Source: Shinella sp. UYSO24 (GTDB taxonomy: Bacteria > Pseudomonadota > Alphaproteobacteria > Rhizobiales > Rhizobiaceae). From it: 64,000 bases of DNA. The notes beneath the pieces are model-generated. The model was not told where the DNA came from and made no database searches. It saw only the letters and a list, made by a program, of their open reading frames with translations. Of this stretch, positions 30,097-39,866 are shown piece by piece (position 1 is the stretch's first letter; the number at the start of each line of letters is the position of its first letter). The stretch covers positions 124,001-188,000 of the forward strand of contig CABHNZ010000009.1 of NCBI GenBank assembly GCA_902167985.1, read 5' to 3'. Made by a program: the position numbers and the translations under genes.

Positions 30097-30228
30097 ATGA
30101 TGAATGAGTGGACCCAGTTTGTTTCGTTCATGATCGCGCCGGCAGGCGCGCTGATCTTTGCCGGCATCATGCTTTACGTCACGCGCCAGGATCGCCGTGA
30201 TGCGGCGCGAAAGCAGTCGCCGCGCTGA
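30097..30228 (+). CDS. 43-residue single-helix membrane protein, unknown function
   Basis: Small frame just after the 68-residue membrane protein, 12 bases downstream. It begins MMNEWTQFVSF, has one hydrophobic helix (about residues 9-28) and a strongly basic tail (TRQDRRDAARKQSPR), the usual positive-inside pattern. An ATG pair sits at 30097 and 30100, with GAAG upstream. It is likely to be the third gene of the rlmN run. The convergent LysE gene ends 4 bases past its stop. Confidence 0.5.
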   Translation: MMNEWTQFVSFMIAPAGALIFAGIMLYVTRQDRRDAARKQSPR

Positions 30229-30231
30229 TCC

Positions 30232-30873
30232 TCACCGCGTCTGCGTCATGAAAATCTTTGCCGCAAAGACCGAGAATACGCCTGCGAAGGTGTAATCTAT
30301 GCCGCGCAGAACCTTCGGGTTGGCCTGCAGCCAGCTGGCGAGCTTATCAGCGGCAAGGATCACGGCGATATTCACCGGCATGCAGATGACGATGAAATAG
30401 AAGCCGAGGAAAATCAGTTTTCCCGTGACATGCGGGTCGCCGGCCGTGATGAATTGCGGCAGGAAGGTCATGAAGAAGATGATGACCTTGGGGTTCAGGA
30501 GATTGACCCAGAAGCCGGTCGAGACATTCGCAAGGACGCTCGTCTTGCCGCCTTCCACCTTTTCGACCGAAAGGCTCGATCCATAGCGGATCGCCTGAAT
30601 TGCCAGCCAGAGAAGATAGCCCGCGCCGCCGGTCTTCAGAAGGAAGAAGGCGGTGGGGGAGGCGGTGATCAGTGCCGATATGCCGAGGGCGACGAGCAGT
30701 GTGTGGCAGACGACGCCGAGGCTCGTGCCCATGACGACGAAAAGCGCTGGCTTCGGGCCTTGTGCCAGGGCACGACTGATCGACAGCGTCATGTCCGGTC
30801 CGGGCGTCAGGGCCAGAAGAAGACCGGCAGCGGAAAAGGCGAGAAGCGTCGGCAGGCTCGGCAGAAATTCCAT
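30232..30873 (-). CDS. LysE family amino-acid exporter
   Basis: 213-residue LysE/RhtB-type translocator with six membrane helices. The N-terminal signature LLLALTPGPDMTLSISRALAQGPKPALFVVMGTSLG is diagnostic, and NLLNPKVIIFFMTFLPQF is the second conserved block. It probably exports an amino acid or a related compound; the substrate cannot be told. Start taken at the ATG at 30873 (MEFLPSLPTLLAFSAAG), the usual family N-terminus; a TTG at 30909 would add 12 atypical residues. Confidence 0.9.
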   Translation of the reverse strand: MEFLPSLPTLLAFSAAGLLLALTPGPDMTLSISRALAQGPKPALFVVMGTSLGVVCHTLLVALGISALITASPTAFFLLKTGGAGYLLWLAIQAIRYGSSLSVEKVEGGKTSVLANVSTGFWVNLLNPKVIIFFMTFLPQFITAGDPHVTGKLIFLGFYFIVICMPVNIAVILAADKLASWLQANPKVLRGIDYTFAGVFSVFAAKIFMTQTR

Positions 30874-30943
30874 AGGAGGCTCGAAATCCGGGTTGGCTTG
30901 AGTGCACAATTACCCGGATTTGCCTTGCCTGCCAATCGATGCT

Positions 30944-31804
30944 TTAGCGCTTTGCGATGAAGGCCTTCGCCGCCTCGGCATGGTCGGGATGCCAGCGCGA
31001 CAGAGGCGGGCGGTTCTCCACGATATCGCCCGCTGTCCAGAGCATGCGGCGCTCGTCGGTTGCGCGATCGACCTCGTTGTCGGGGCAGAGGATGTAGAAG
31101 TCGCCGCGCCCGATGCTTTCCATCATGAAGGCGATGGTTTCCTCCGGTGTCCAGGCGCCTGCCGGTTTTTCGGTCGCTCCGCTTGCGATGGTGAGCCCGG
31201 TATAGACGAAGCCGGGGATCAGCAGATGGGCTGCGACGGCGCAGCCTTGCGTGGTGCGCAGTTCATGCTGCAGCGCCTCGGTGAAGGCCTTCACGCCGGC
31301 CTTGGCGACATTGTAGGCCGGATCTCCGGGCGGCATGGTGATGCCCTGCTTGGAGCCGGTATTGATGATCAGCGCCGGTTCGCCATGGGCGATCATGGCC
31401 GGTCCGAAGATGCGGGTGCCGTTGACGACACCCAGAAGATTGACTGCAAAGACGTTGTTCCAGTTGGCCTGTGGGCCAAAAATGCTGCTGCCCGGCTGGA
31501 TGCCGGCGTTGTTCATCAGCACATGCACGCGGCCGAACCGTTGTAAGACCGTGCGCTCCAGCGCTTCGATTTCGTCGGGTTTCGATACGTCTGTGCCGAT
31601 TGCCGCGACGTCTGCGGCGCCACCCGGCGCATGCGTCGTCACGTCCTGAAGAGCCTTCGCCAGAGCATCCCCCTCCAGATCGACCAGCACGACGGCCATT
31701 CCGATACTGGCGAAATGCCTGGCTGCGGCAAGGCCGATGCCGGATGCCGCGCCTGTGACGACGGCAACGTTATGGGGCTTGAAAGCGGGATGGGTCGCGG
31801 TCAT
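30944..31804 (-). CDS. Short-chain dehydrogenase/reductase
   Basis: 286-residue NAD(P)-dependent oxidoreductase of the classical SDR family. Cofactor motif TGAASGIG (residues 17-24), structural NNAG, and active site YNVAK with Ser in the INTGSKQG segment. An Asp (LVDLEGDAL) after the second strand suggests preference for NAD over NADP. The substrate is unknown. The gene stands between the LysE gene (same strand, 70 bases) and the divergent argG. Confidence 0.88.
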   Translation of the reverse strand: MTATHPAFKPHNVAVVTGAASGIGLAAARHFASIGMAVVLVDLEGDALAKALQDVTTHAPGGAADVAAIGTDVSKPDEIEALERTVLQRFGRVHVLMNNAGIQPGSSIFGPQANWNNVFAVNLLGVVNGTRIFGPAMIAHGEPALIINTGSKQGITMPPGDPAYNVAKAGVKAFTEALQHELRTTQGCAVAAHLLIPGFVYTGLTIASGATEKPAGAWTPEETIAFMMESIGRGDFYILCPDNEVDRATDERRMLWTAGDIVENRPPLSRWHPDHAEAAKAFIAKR

Positions 31805-32062
31805 GGCTGCTCCTCTCCTGACAAATGTGCTTCAGGTTCGCCTATCGCATCCTTCGGACGCGGCGGTCAACGCGACATGGTGCGCGCGCGGCGCCCGCGT
31901 GGATCGTGGTGCTCTCGGTCACGTTGCGCCCCGTCATGCCAGGTGTCTGGGGGCGACATTGCGGGGTTTTCCTTGCGCGTTTCGTCAAACTCGCTAAAAG
32001 TGCCGCCATCCAAGACTTCGGCGGCATAGAAGCCGCATAATCCGCAGACGGACGTTATCACC

Positions 32063-33285
32063 ATGGCACTCCCGAAAGACGTAAAAAAGGTCGTTCTCGC
32101 CTATTCCGGCGGTCTCGACACCTCGATCATCCTGAAATGGCTCCAGACCGAACTCGGTGCTGAAGTCGTTACCTTCACCGCGGACCTCGGCCAGGGCGAA
32201 GAGCTCGAGCCGGCACGCAAGAAGGCCGAGATGCTCGGCATCAAGGAAATCTATATCGAGGACGTGCGCGAAGAATTCGTCCGCGACTTCGTCTTCCCGA
32301 TGTTCCGCGCCAATGCCGTCTATGAAGGCGTCTACCTGCTCGGCACGTCGATCGCCCGTCCGCTGATCTCCAAGCACCTCATCGACATTGCCAAGAAGAC
32401 CGGCGCCGATGCGATCGCCCATGCGCGACCGGCAAGGGCAATGACCAGGTTCGTTTCGAACTCTCGGCCTATGCGCTCAACCCCGACATCAAGGTCATCG
32501 CGCCGTGGCGCGACTGGTCGTTCAAGAGCCGTACGGATCTCCTGAAATTCGCTGAAGAGCACCAGATCCCGGTTGCCAAGGACAAGAAGGGCGAAGCGCC
32601 GTTCTCCGTCGATGCCAACCTGCTGCACTCCTCGTCCGAGGGCAAGGTTCTGGAAGACCCGGCTGTCGAGGCTCCGGAATACGTGCATATGCGCACGATT
32701 TCGCCGGAAGCGGCGCCGGATCAGGCAACCACGATCAAGATCGGCTTCCGCAAGGGCGATGCCGTCTCGATCAATGGTGTCGAGATGTCGCCGGCAACGC
32801 TGCTTGCCCAGCTCAACAACTATGGCCGTGACAATGGCATCGGCCGTCTCGACCTCGTCGAGAACCGTTTCGTCGGCATGAAGTCGCGCGGCGTCTACGA
32901 GACCCCCGGCGGCACGATCCTGCTTGCCGCTCACCGTGCGATCGAATCGATCACGCTCGACCGCGGCGCGGCTCACCTCAAGGATGAGCTGATGCCGAAA
33001 TATGCCGAGCTCATCTATTACGGCTTCTGGTTCTCGCCGGAGCGCGAAATGCTGCAGGCCCTGATCGACAAGAGCCAGGAGCATGTCGAGGGCGAAGTGA
33101 CGCTGAAGCTCTACAAGGGCAATGTCATGGTTACTGGCCGCGAGAGCGCAAAGTCGCTCTATTCCGACCAGCTCGTGACGTTCGAAGACGACCAGGGCGC
33201 TTACGACCAGAAGGATGCAGCCGGCTTCATCAAGCTCAATGCCCTTCGCCTGCGCACGCTTGCCAAGCGCAACCAGATCAAGTGA
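32063..33285 (+). CDS. argG: Argininosuccinate synthase (frameshifted near 32423)
   Basis: Joins citrulline and aspartate with ATP in arginine biosynthesis. About 407 residues. The N-terminal ATP-pyrophosphatase motif AYSGGLDTS is present at residues 13-21. The first frame breaks after GADAIAH, where one G is missing (CATGGCGCG expected, CATGCGCG seen). The next frame continues [22 protein letters not shown] and then [13 protein letters not shown], and runs to KRNQIK at 33285. The break is in the most conserved substrate-binding stretch, which argues for a sequence error. Confidence 0.95.
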
Positions 33286-33314
33286 TCGCAGCGATCATCC
33301 TGTGATTATCGGAA

Positions 33315-33340
33315 GGCCCGCTTCGAAGGAGCGGCTTTTC
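33315..33340 (+). terminator. Terminator after argG
   Basis: Stem CCGCT (33318-33322) / AGCGG (33330-33334) with a 7-base loop, flanked by GC on both sides and followed by CTTTTCTG, 33 bases past the argG stop. Short but well placed. Confidence 0.6.
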
Positions 33341-33345
33341 TGTTT

Positions 33346-33386
33346 GATAGGGCATTTCCGCTTTCTTCGAACGCAAATGCCCTATC
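33346..33386. terminator. Twelve-base inverted repeat, likely bidirectional terminator
   Basis: GATAGGGCATTT (33346-33357) and AAATGCCCTATC (33375-33386) are perfect inverted copies around a 17-base loop, followed by TCTTGTTTT. It lies between the convergent argG and MFS genes and could stop transcription from either side. Confidence 0.6.
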
Positions 33387-33398
33387 TCTTGTTTTCAC

Positions 33399-33442
33399 GC
33401 AATTCCGGACGCAAAACCGGTTCCCACTTTTGCTGGAATTGC
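33399..33442. repeat. Rhizobial intergenic palindromic repeat (REP-like)
   Basis: A 44-base unit bounded by GCAATTCC (33399-33406) and its inverse GGAATTGC (33435-33442), with GGACGCAAAACCGGTTCCCACTTT inner sequence split by the dyad. Elements of this form (ends GCAATTCC/GGAATTGC around a CCGG core) are, from general knowledge, scattered in many copies between genes in rhizobial genomes. I see only one copy in this window. It ends one base before the stop codon of the MFS gene. Confidence 0.65.
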
Positions 33443-33443
33443 T

Positions 33444-34654
33444 CTACTGGCGCCTGCTGACGATCAGGAAGCCGACATAGCTTGCGACGGCGATATATTC
33501 CATGATCGGGATGATGATGCCGATCGAGGTCAGCGGCGAGGCGAAGGTTGCCGCGATCAGGCCGCCGGCAAAGCCGCCACCCATCTGGATGAAGCCCATC
33601 AGCGCCGAGGCCGAACCCGCAACTTTCGGGAAGGGCGCAAGGCCCGCCGTGACGATGAAGGGGGTGAGGAAGGCCATGCCACAGGTGGTCACGGCGACCG
33701 GGATCATCAGCGACAGATAGGATGCCGGCAGAAGAAAGACGGAGAGCAGCATCATCGTGCCGCCGACGAAGCTGCAGCAAAGGCCGATCGTCGCCGTCTG
33801 CTGGCCGTTCATGTGGCGTGAGAGGAAACGCAGAAGGAAGGAGCCGCCGAGATAGGCGCCACTCTGCATCAGCATGCCGATGCCGAATTCCGATGGCGTG
33901 AGACCGACCGTGCCGATCAGGACGAAGGGCAGCATCGTTCCCTGGGCGTAAAGCGCGCCGACCGCGCCGCCGAGAACGAGCGACGGCAGAAGAAACCGCA
34001 GGTCGCAGATCAGCGTCGCATAGGTTGTCACCAGCGTCACGGGTTTGAGGCGGCTGCGGTCGGGCACCGCCGTTTCCTTCAGAAAGAAGAAGCAGCTTGA
34101 AAAAAGGATGGTGCCGAAGAGGATCATCGCCACGAAAATCGCCTTCCAGCCGAAGACGGAGAGAGCGACCCCGCCGATGGCAGGCCCCATGGCCGGACCG
34201 ATGGCGAGAATGATGCCGATCATGTTCATGATGCGGGCGGCTTCGGCGCCGGTGAACTGGTCGCGGACGGCGGCGCGGGCCATCGTCATGCCGACCGAGG
34301 CGCCGATGCCCTGGATCAGGCGGCCGGCGATGATCCATTCGACGCTTGGTGCAAGAGCCGCCATCACGGAGCCGACAAGGTAGATCGACAGGAAGGTGAT
34401 GCTGGCCGCCCGCCGTCCAAAGGCATCGGAAAACGGTCCCGCGAGAAGCTGTGCCAATGCGAAGCCGGCAAATAGAGCGACAGGCTGAGCTTGATTGCCG
34501 CTTCCGTCGTGCCGAAGGCATGGACCAGTTCCGGCATGGCGGGGGTGTATATCGCCATGGAAATTGGACCGATTGCGGTCAGCAGGCCGCCGAGGATCGT
34601 CGTGCGGCGCTCGCTCATGGTCGCGGGCTTGGGCGGAGTGCTGTCAGTCTTCAT
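33444..34654 (-). CDS. Bcr/CflA family multidrug efflux MFS transporter (frameshifted near 34470)
   Basis: About 404-residue drug:proton antiporter with 12 membrane helices. The MFS motif-A loop is GPFSDAFGRR, and RLIQGIGASVGMTMARAAVRD is the Bcr/CflA helix-4 signature. The N-terminal frame starts at the ATG at 34654 (MKTDSTPPKPATMSERRTTILGG) and breaks after LSLSLY, where one T is missing (TATTTTGCC expected, TATTTGCC seen), then continues AGFALAQLLAGPFSD. The ATG overlaps the end of the upstream marR gene, so the pair is coupled. The regulator probably represses this pump. Confidence 0.92.
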
Positions 34655-35143
34655 CGCTGTCGGGACTATCCGCGTTCGATACTGGGGAGGATTGCAGGTT
34701 GGCGGTAAAGGCGGCCAGGGCGTGCTTGAACTTGCGGCGGGCATCCGCGTCCATGCCCTCGGTACCCTGTTCGATCACGGCCTTCATCTCACGCCGGATG
34801 CCTCCAGCATGTCGGCGGAAGCGGGCGCGAGGTTGATGCGCTTGGCGCGGCGATCGGCGCTGCAGGGCTGGCGCTCGATGAGGCCCAGAAGCTGCAATTT
34901 GTCGAGGTACGTGCAGAGCGTCATCGGTTCGACGCCCATGCGGATGGCGATATCCATCTGGCGGCTGCCGGCTGCATTGGCGATGTTGAGCAGCGCACGC
35001 GCCTCCCCAAGTGTCAGGCCAAGCCCGGACTGGGTGATGCGGCGTTCGAAGGCGGTGCGCATCAGACGTGTGGCGTCGCCGAGGAGGAGTGCCACCTCGT
35101 CGTGATCATCGGGGACCGTCTGGTTTTTCTGTGCTGATATCAT
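34644..35143 (-). CDS. MarR-family transcriptional regulator (frameshifted near 34800)
   Basis: About 166-residue winged-helix repressor of the MarR type: TQSGLGLTLGEARALLNIANAAGSRQMDIAIRMGVEPMTLCTYLDKLQLLGLIERQPCSADRRAKRINLAP covers the DNA-binding helix and the wing with its Arg-rich turn. The frame stops early after MLEA. Restoring one C (GAGGCCATC expected, GAGGCATC seen) adds IRREMKAVIEQGTEGMDADARRKF and a tail ending in DSDED, with the stop at 34644-34646. The end overlaps the MFS start by 11 bases, which supports a regulator-pump operon. Confidence 0.88.
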
Positions 35144-35422
35144 AAGCCAGCCTTACTATTTTTCCGCGAGCTGGCAAACGGGAAAACGGCGCAAGCCTGT
35201 GGGCGGTCACAAAGAAATTATCCTGCCTCCCGGCCGGGAAGCCTTGCGTTGCCGCTGGAGGCATGCCTGCCTGGGCCGCCGCTGCGGCGCTTGCGTCGAG
35301 GTTGAGGAAACCTGCGATTGTATCGCGGTGCGCTGATTTTATGATTGCCGTAAAACGAACTCGGATTTTCGCCGCTATCGACTATATGAAGATGGTGAGA
35401 TCATTATTTCGAGGACGTGAGC

Positions 35423-37508
35423 ATGGCAGATCTTTCGTTTAATCAGGCGCTTGTGCATTGGGACGGGCATCAGGGCCTGCCGCGGTTCGACACGATCGAG
35501 GACAAGGATTTCGCGCCGGCTTTCGACGCGGCGATCGCCTCTCACGAGGCCGAGATCGATGCGATTGCCGGCAATGCCGATGAGCCAACGTTCGAAAACA
35601 CCGTGACGGCGCTCGAAATTGCCGGTGACGAGCTTTCGCGCGTTTCGGCGATCTTCTGGGGCAAGGCCGGGGCGCATACGAACGAGACGATCCAGGCGCT
35701 GGAACGCGAGATCGCGCCGAAAATGTCCCGCCACTATTCCAAGATCGGCATGAATGACGCGCTGTTTGCCCGGATCGATGCGCTTTGGGACAAGCGTGCC
35801 GGCCTTGATCTGACGAAGGAGCAGGAACGTGTTCTGGAGCGCCACTGGAAGGGTTTCGTGCGCGCCGGCGCCAAGCTGCCGAAGGCAGAGCAGCAGCGGC
35901 TTGCCGATATCAATGAGAAGCTTGCAGGGCTTGGCGCCCGCTTCGGCCAGAATGTTCTCGGTGACGAGAAATCCTGGTCGCTGAAGCTGACGGATGAAAA
36001 GGATCTGGAAGGCCTGCCGGCATTCCTGAAGGATGCGATGGCCTCTGCCGCCAGGGATCGCGGCGAGGATGACAGCTATCTGGTGACGCTGTCGCGCTCG
36101 ATCATCGAGCCGTTCCTGACATTTTCCACCCGTCGCGACCTGCGCGAACAGGCGTTCCGCGCCTGGGCAGCGCGCGGTGAAAATGGCGGCGAGACCGATA
36201 ACATCGGCATCGTGAAGGAAACGCTGGCGCTGCGCTCGGAAAAGGCAAAGCTGCTCGGCTACAAGGATTTTGCCGCCTTCAAGCTCGACAATACGATGGC
36301 CAAGACCGCCGATGCGGTGAACGGCCTGCTACGTGAGGTCTGGAACAAGGCGCGCTCCAAGGCTCTGGAAGAAGAGGCAAGCCTTGCCGGCCTCGTTGCG
36401 GAAGAAGGCAAGAACCACGCGGTCATGCCTTGGGACTGGCGCCATTATGCGGAAAAGCTGCGCCAGCGGATGTTCGATTTCTCCGAATCCGAGCTGAAGC
36501 CCTATCTGCAGCTCGAAAAGGTCATCGATGCCTGCTTCGACGTGGCGGGCCGGCTTTTCGGCATCACGGCGACCGAGGTGAAGGGTGTTGCTGCCTATCA
36601 TCCCGATGTGCGGTTTTCGAGATCCGCGATCAGGACGGTTCGCTGAAGGCGCTGTTCCTCGGCGATTATTTTGCCCGCTCCTCGAAGCGTTCGGGCGCCT
36701 GGATGAGCTCGTTCCAGTCGCAGCACAAGCTGCCCCTGAAGAACGGTGCCGTGGGCGAGCTGCCGATCATCTACAATGTCTGCAATTTCGCAAAGCCTGC
36801 AGCCGGCAAGCCGGCGCTTCTGTCGCTCGATGATGCTCGCACGCTGTTTCACGAGTTCGGCCACGCGCTGCATGGCATGTTGTCGAACGTCACCTACCCG
36901 TCGGTCTCGGGCACCGGTGTGTCGCGCGATTTCGTCGAATTGCCGTCGCAGCTTTACGAACATTGGCTGACCGTGCCGGAAATCCTCGAGAAATATGCGG
37001 TGCATTACGAGACCGGCGAGCCGATGCCGAAGGCGATGCTCGACAAGGTTCTGGCGGCACAGACCTTCAATGCCGGCTTTGCGACGGTGGAATTCACCTC
37101 CTCGGCGCTGGTCGACATGGCGTTTCACACGCGCGGGCCGGTCGACGATCCGATGGCGGTGCAGAAGGAAATTCTCGACGAACTCGGCATGCCCGCCTCG
37201 ATCGTCATGCGGCATGCGACGCCGCATTTCCAGCATGTCTTCTCCGGTGACGGTTATTCGGCCGGCTACTATTCCTACATGTGGTCGGAAGTGCTGGATG
37301 CGGATGCGTTTGCCGCATTTGAGGAGAGCGGCAATGCCTTCGATCCGGTGATGGCGCGCAAGTTGAAGAACAATATCTATTCGGTGGGCGGCGCCATCGA
37401 TCCGGAAGAACCTACAAGGCTTTCCGCGGAAAGCTTCCCGATCCGCAGGCGATGCTGAAGAAGCGCGGGCTTGCCATGGTGGCAGAGCTTTCCGGCAGCG
37501 ATGCCTGA
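35423..37508 (+). CDS. M3 family oligopeptidase (frameshifted near 36613 and 37410)
   Basis: About 695-residue zinc metallopeptidase of the thimet oligopeptidase group (PrlC/Dcp), which degrades short peptides in the cytoplasm. No signal peptide. The zinc site HEFGHALHG is at nt 36850-36876, and further ligands lie in the conserved DFVELPSQLYEHW. Two single missing bases split it: one G after VRV/CGG at 36613 (CGGGTTTTC expected), and one A near 37410 (GAAGAAACC expected), after which the end reads TYKAFRGKLPDPQAMLKKRGLAM. The ATG at 35423 follows GAGGA at good distance. dcp and prlC products are hard to separate by sequence alone. Confidence 0.9.
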
Positions 37509-37843
37509 TTGATGGCAGGCTGGCGCGTTTGACGCGCTCCCTACCTCCGTTGAGATGGCCCCGGCGGGGACGCAGATGACCGTCTCTTCCCCTTTGGGCA
37601 GTTCGAACAAGGGGCTGTCGGGCCCGGCATGGCGATGGCTTTCATCGCCATGCTCATGACGGCGCGCTGCTTCCGGGGCTCTCCGGAGGCAACGGGCTGG
37701 TGGCCGAATGAGCGAGAAAAACCGCTCTCACGCTACTGGTTGTACCCGCCCCCTTTCGCAAAGGCGAAAAACAGGGTAATAGCCCGCCAACGAAATTCGG
37801 CGCTTGCTCCCATTTCAGCGCCCCAGCTTCAGAGAAACCGAAT
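37509..37843 (+). other. Gap upstream of typA with a chain of five hairpins
   Basis: No gene seen. Five consecutive stems occur: CCCCTT/AAGGGG (37589-37594, 37609-37614); GCATGGCGAT/ATCGCCATGC (37627-37636, 37644-37653; ten perfect pairs, 7-base loop); GCTTCCGG/CCGGAGGC (37669-37676, 37683-37690, one G-T pair); GAGCG/CGCTC (37710-37714, 37723-37727); TTTCGC/GCGAAA (37754-37759, 37764-37769). Such density suggests a structured 5' leader of typA or a separate small RNA. None of the named riboswitch cores I know fits. Confidence 0.4.
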
Positions 37844-39664
37844 ATGGAACTTCGCAACATCGCGATCATCGCGCACGTTGACCATGGAAAAACGACCCTT
37901 GTCGACGAGCTCCTGAAACAGTCCGGCTCGTTCCGCGAGAACCAGCGCGTTGCTGAGCGCGTGATGGATTCCAACGATCTCGAAAAAGAACGCGGCATCA
38001 CCATTCTTGCGAAGGCAACTTCGGTCGAGTGGAAGGGCGTTCGCGTCAACATCGTCGACACCCCCGGCCACGCCGACTTCGGCGGCGAAGTCGAGCGCAT
38101 TCTCTCGATGGTCGATGGCGCCATCGTTCTGGTCGACTCGTCTGAAGGTCCGATGCCGCAGACGAAGTTCGTCGTCGGCAAGGCTCTCAAGGTTGGTCTT
38201 CGCCCGATCGTCGCGATCAACAAGATCGACCGTCCGGACGGCCGCCACGAAGAAGTCATCAACGAAGTCTTCGACCTCTTCGCCAATCTCGACGCCACCG
38301 ACGAGCAGCTCGACTTCCCGATCCTCTACGGTTCGGGTCGCGATGGCTGGATGAACGTCAACCCGGAAGGCCCGAAGGATGAGGGTCTCGCTCCGCTGCT
38401 CGATCTCGTCCTGAAGCACGTTCCGGCACCGAAGGTCGAAGAAGGCCCGTTCCGGATGATCGGTACGCTTCTCGAAGCCAACCCGTTCCTCGGCCGTATC
38501 ATCACCGGCCGCATCGCTTCCGGTTCGATCAAGCCGAACCAGGCCGTCAAGGTTCTGTCGCAGGACGGCAAGACGGTCGAAAGCGGTCGTATTTCGAAGA
38601 TCCTCGCATTCCGCGGTATCGAGCGTCAGCCGATCGAAGAAGCGCAGGCTGGTGACATCGTCGCCATCGCCGGCCTCTCCAAGGGCACCGTTGCCGACAC
38701 GTTCTGCGATCCTTCGGTCAACGAGCCGATGCAGGCACAGCCGATCGACCCGCCGACCGTCACCATGTCCTTCATCGTCAACGATAGCCCGCTCGCCGGC
38801 ACCGAAGGCGACAAGGTTACGAGCCGCGTCATCCGCGACCGTCTGTTCAAGGAAGCCGAAGGCAATGTCGCGCTGAAGATCGAAGAAGCCGAAGGCAAGG
38901 ATTCGTTCTACGTTTCCGGCCGTGGCGAACTTCAGCTCGCCGTTCTGATCGAAACCATGCGCCGTGAAGGCTTTGAGCTTGCCGTTTCGCGTCCGCGCGT
39001 CGTCATGCACAAGGACGAGACGACCGGCGAAACCATGGAGCCGATCGAAGAAGTCGTCATCGACGTCGATGAAGAACATTCGGGCGTCGTCGTCCAGAAG
39101 ATGTCCGAACGCAAGGCCGAGATGACGGAACTTCGTCCGTCGGGCGGCAACCGCGTTCGCCTGAAGTTCCTGGCTCCGACCCGCGGCCTGATCGGCTACC
39201 AGTCGGAACTTCTGACCGACACGCGCGGTACGGCAATCATGAACCGCCTGTTCAACGACTACCAGCCTTACAAGGGCGAAATCGGTGGCCGCACGAACGG
39301 CGTTCTTCTGGCCAACCAGGCCGGTGAAGCCGTTGCCTACGCCATGTTCAACCTCGAAGACCGCGGCCCGATGATCATCGAGCCGGGCGAAAAGGTTTAC
39401 ATGGGCATGATCATCGGCATCCACAGCCGCGACAACGACCTGGAAGTCAACGTTCTGAAGGGCAAGCAGCTGACGAACATCCGTTCGGCCGGCAAGGACG
39501 AAGCCGTTCGTCTGACCCCGCCGATCCGCATGACGCTCGACCGCGCTCTCTCCTGGATCCAGGACGACGAGCTGATGGAAGTGACGCCGAAGAACATTCG
39601 TCTGCGCAAGATCTATCTCGACGCAAACGACCGCAAGCGTTTCAGCAAGGCCAAGATCGCCTGA
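37844..39664 (+). CDS. typA: Translational GTPase TypA/BipA
   Basis: Ribosome-binding GTPase of the elongation-factor family, needed for stress growth and 50S assembly. 606 residues. G1 AHVDHGKTT (residues 10-18), G2 RGITI, G3 DTPGHADF, G4 NKIDR, then the EF-G-like beta-barrel and the TypA-specific C-terminal domain (RGLIGYQSELLTDTRGTAIMNRLF). Intact over its whole length with strongly biased codons (GTT/GTC, CGC/CGT), as expected for a highly expressed gene. Preceded by a hairpin-rich leader and followed by a strong terminator. Confidence 0.97.
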   Translation: MELRNIAIIAHVDHGKTTLVDELLKQSGSFRENQRVAERVMDSNDLEKERGITILAKATSVEWKGVRVNIVDTPGHADFGGEVERILSMVDGAIVLVDSSEGPMPQTKFVVGKALKVGLRPIVAINKIDRPDGRHEEVINEVFDLFANLDATDEQLDFPILYGSGRDGWMNVNPEGPKDEGLAPLLDLVLKHVPAPKVEEGPFRMIGTLLEANPFLGRIITGRIASGSIKPNQAVKVLSQDGKTVESGRISKILAFRGIERQPIEEAQAGDIVAIAGLSKGTVADTFCDPSVNEPMQAQPIDPPTVTMSFIVNDSPLAGTEGDKVTSRVIRDRLFKEAEGNVALKIEEAEGKDSFYVSGRGELQLAVLIETMRREGFELAVSRPRVVMHKDETTGETMEPIEEVVIDVDEEHSGVVVQKMSERKAEMTELRPSGGNRVRLKFLAPTRGLIGYQSELLTDTRGTAIMNRLFNDYQPYKGEIGGRTNGVLLANQAGEAVAYAMFNLEDRGPMIIEPGEKVYMGMIIGIHSRDNDLEVNVLKGKQLTNIRSAGKDEAVRLTPPIRMTLDRALSWIQDDELMEVTPKNIRLRKIYLDANDRKRFSKAKIA

Positions 39665-39690
39665 TCCGGCCATACTGACAGCATGCTTCA

Positions 39691-39718
39691 AACCCCGGCA
39701 GCGATGCCGGGGTTTTTT
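39691..39718 (+). terminator. Rho-independent terminator after typA
   Basis: Ten-base perfect stem AACCCCGGCA (39691-39700) / TGCCGGGGTT (39705-39714) with a GCGA tetraloop and a run of six T. It begins 27 bases after the typA stop. Confidence 0.95.
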
Positions 39719-39866
39719 GTTGTTTGCTGTTTGCCGCGGCTCTTGTGGGGTGGGTTAAAAAGGCGTTAACGTCAGCCTGTCGTCCACATGATTGGTCTGT
39801 GGGGAACGTTTACGAATTGTTATCGCTTCGTATCGAATCGCCCGGGACCGGACCTAGAGTAGCGTT

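Noticed and set aside
37595..37620. tRNA-like TTCGAAC in the typA leader
   Set aside because: No cloverleaf with acceptor, D and anticodon arms can be formed around it; the surrounding stems are independent local hairpins.
37829..39691. A 620-codon open frame on the minus strand covering all of typA
   Set aside because: It mirrors typA codon by codon (high-GC third positions leave the antisense frame open), has no ribosome site, and has no recognisable domain. The same applies to long antisense frames over leuC (2495-3961), the ABC permease (22774-23988), acnA (15764-16915) and sucD/sucA (61770-63554).
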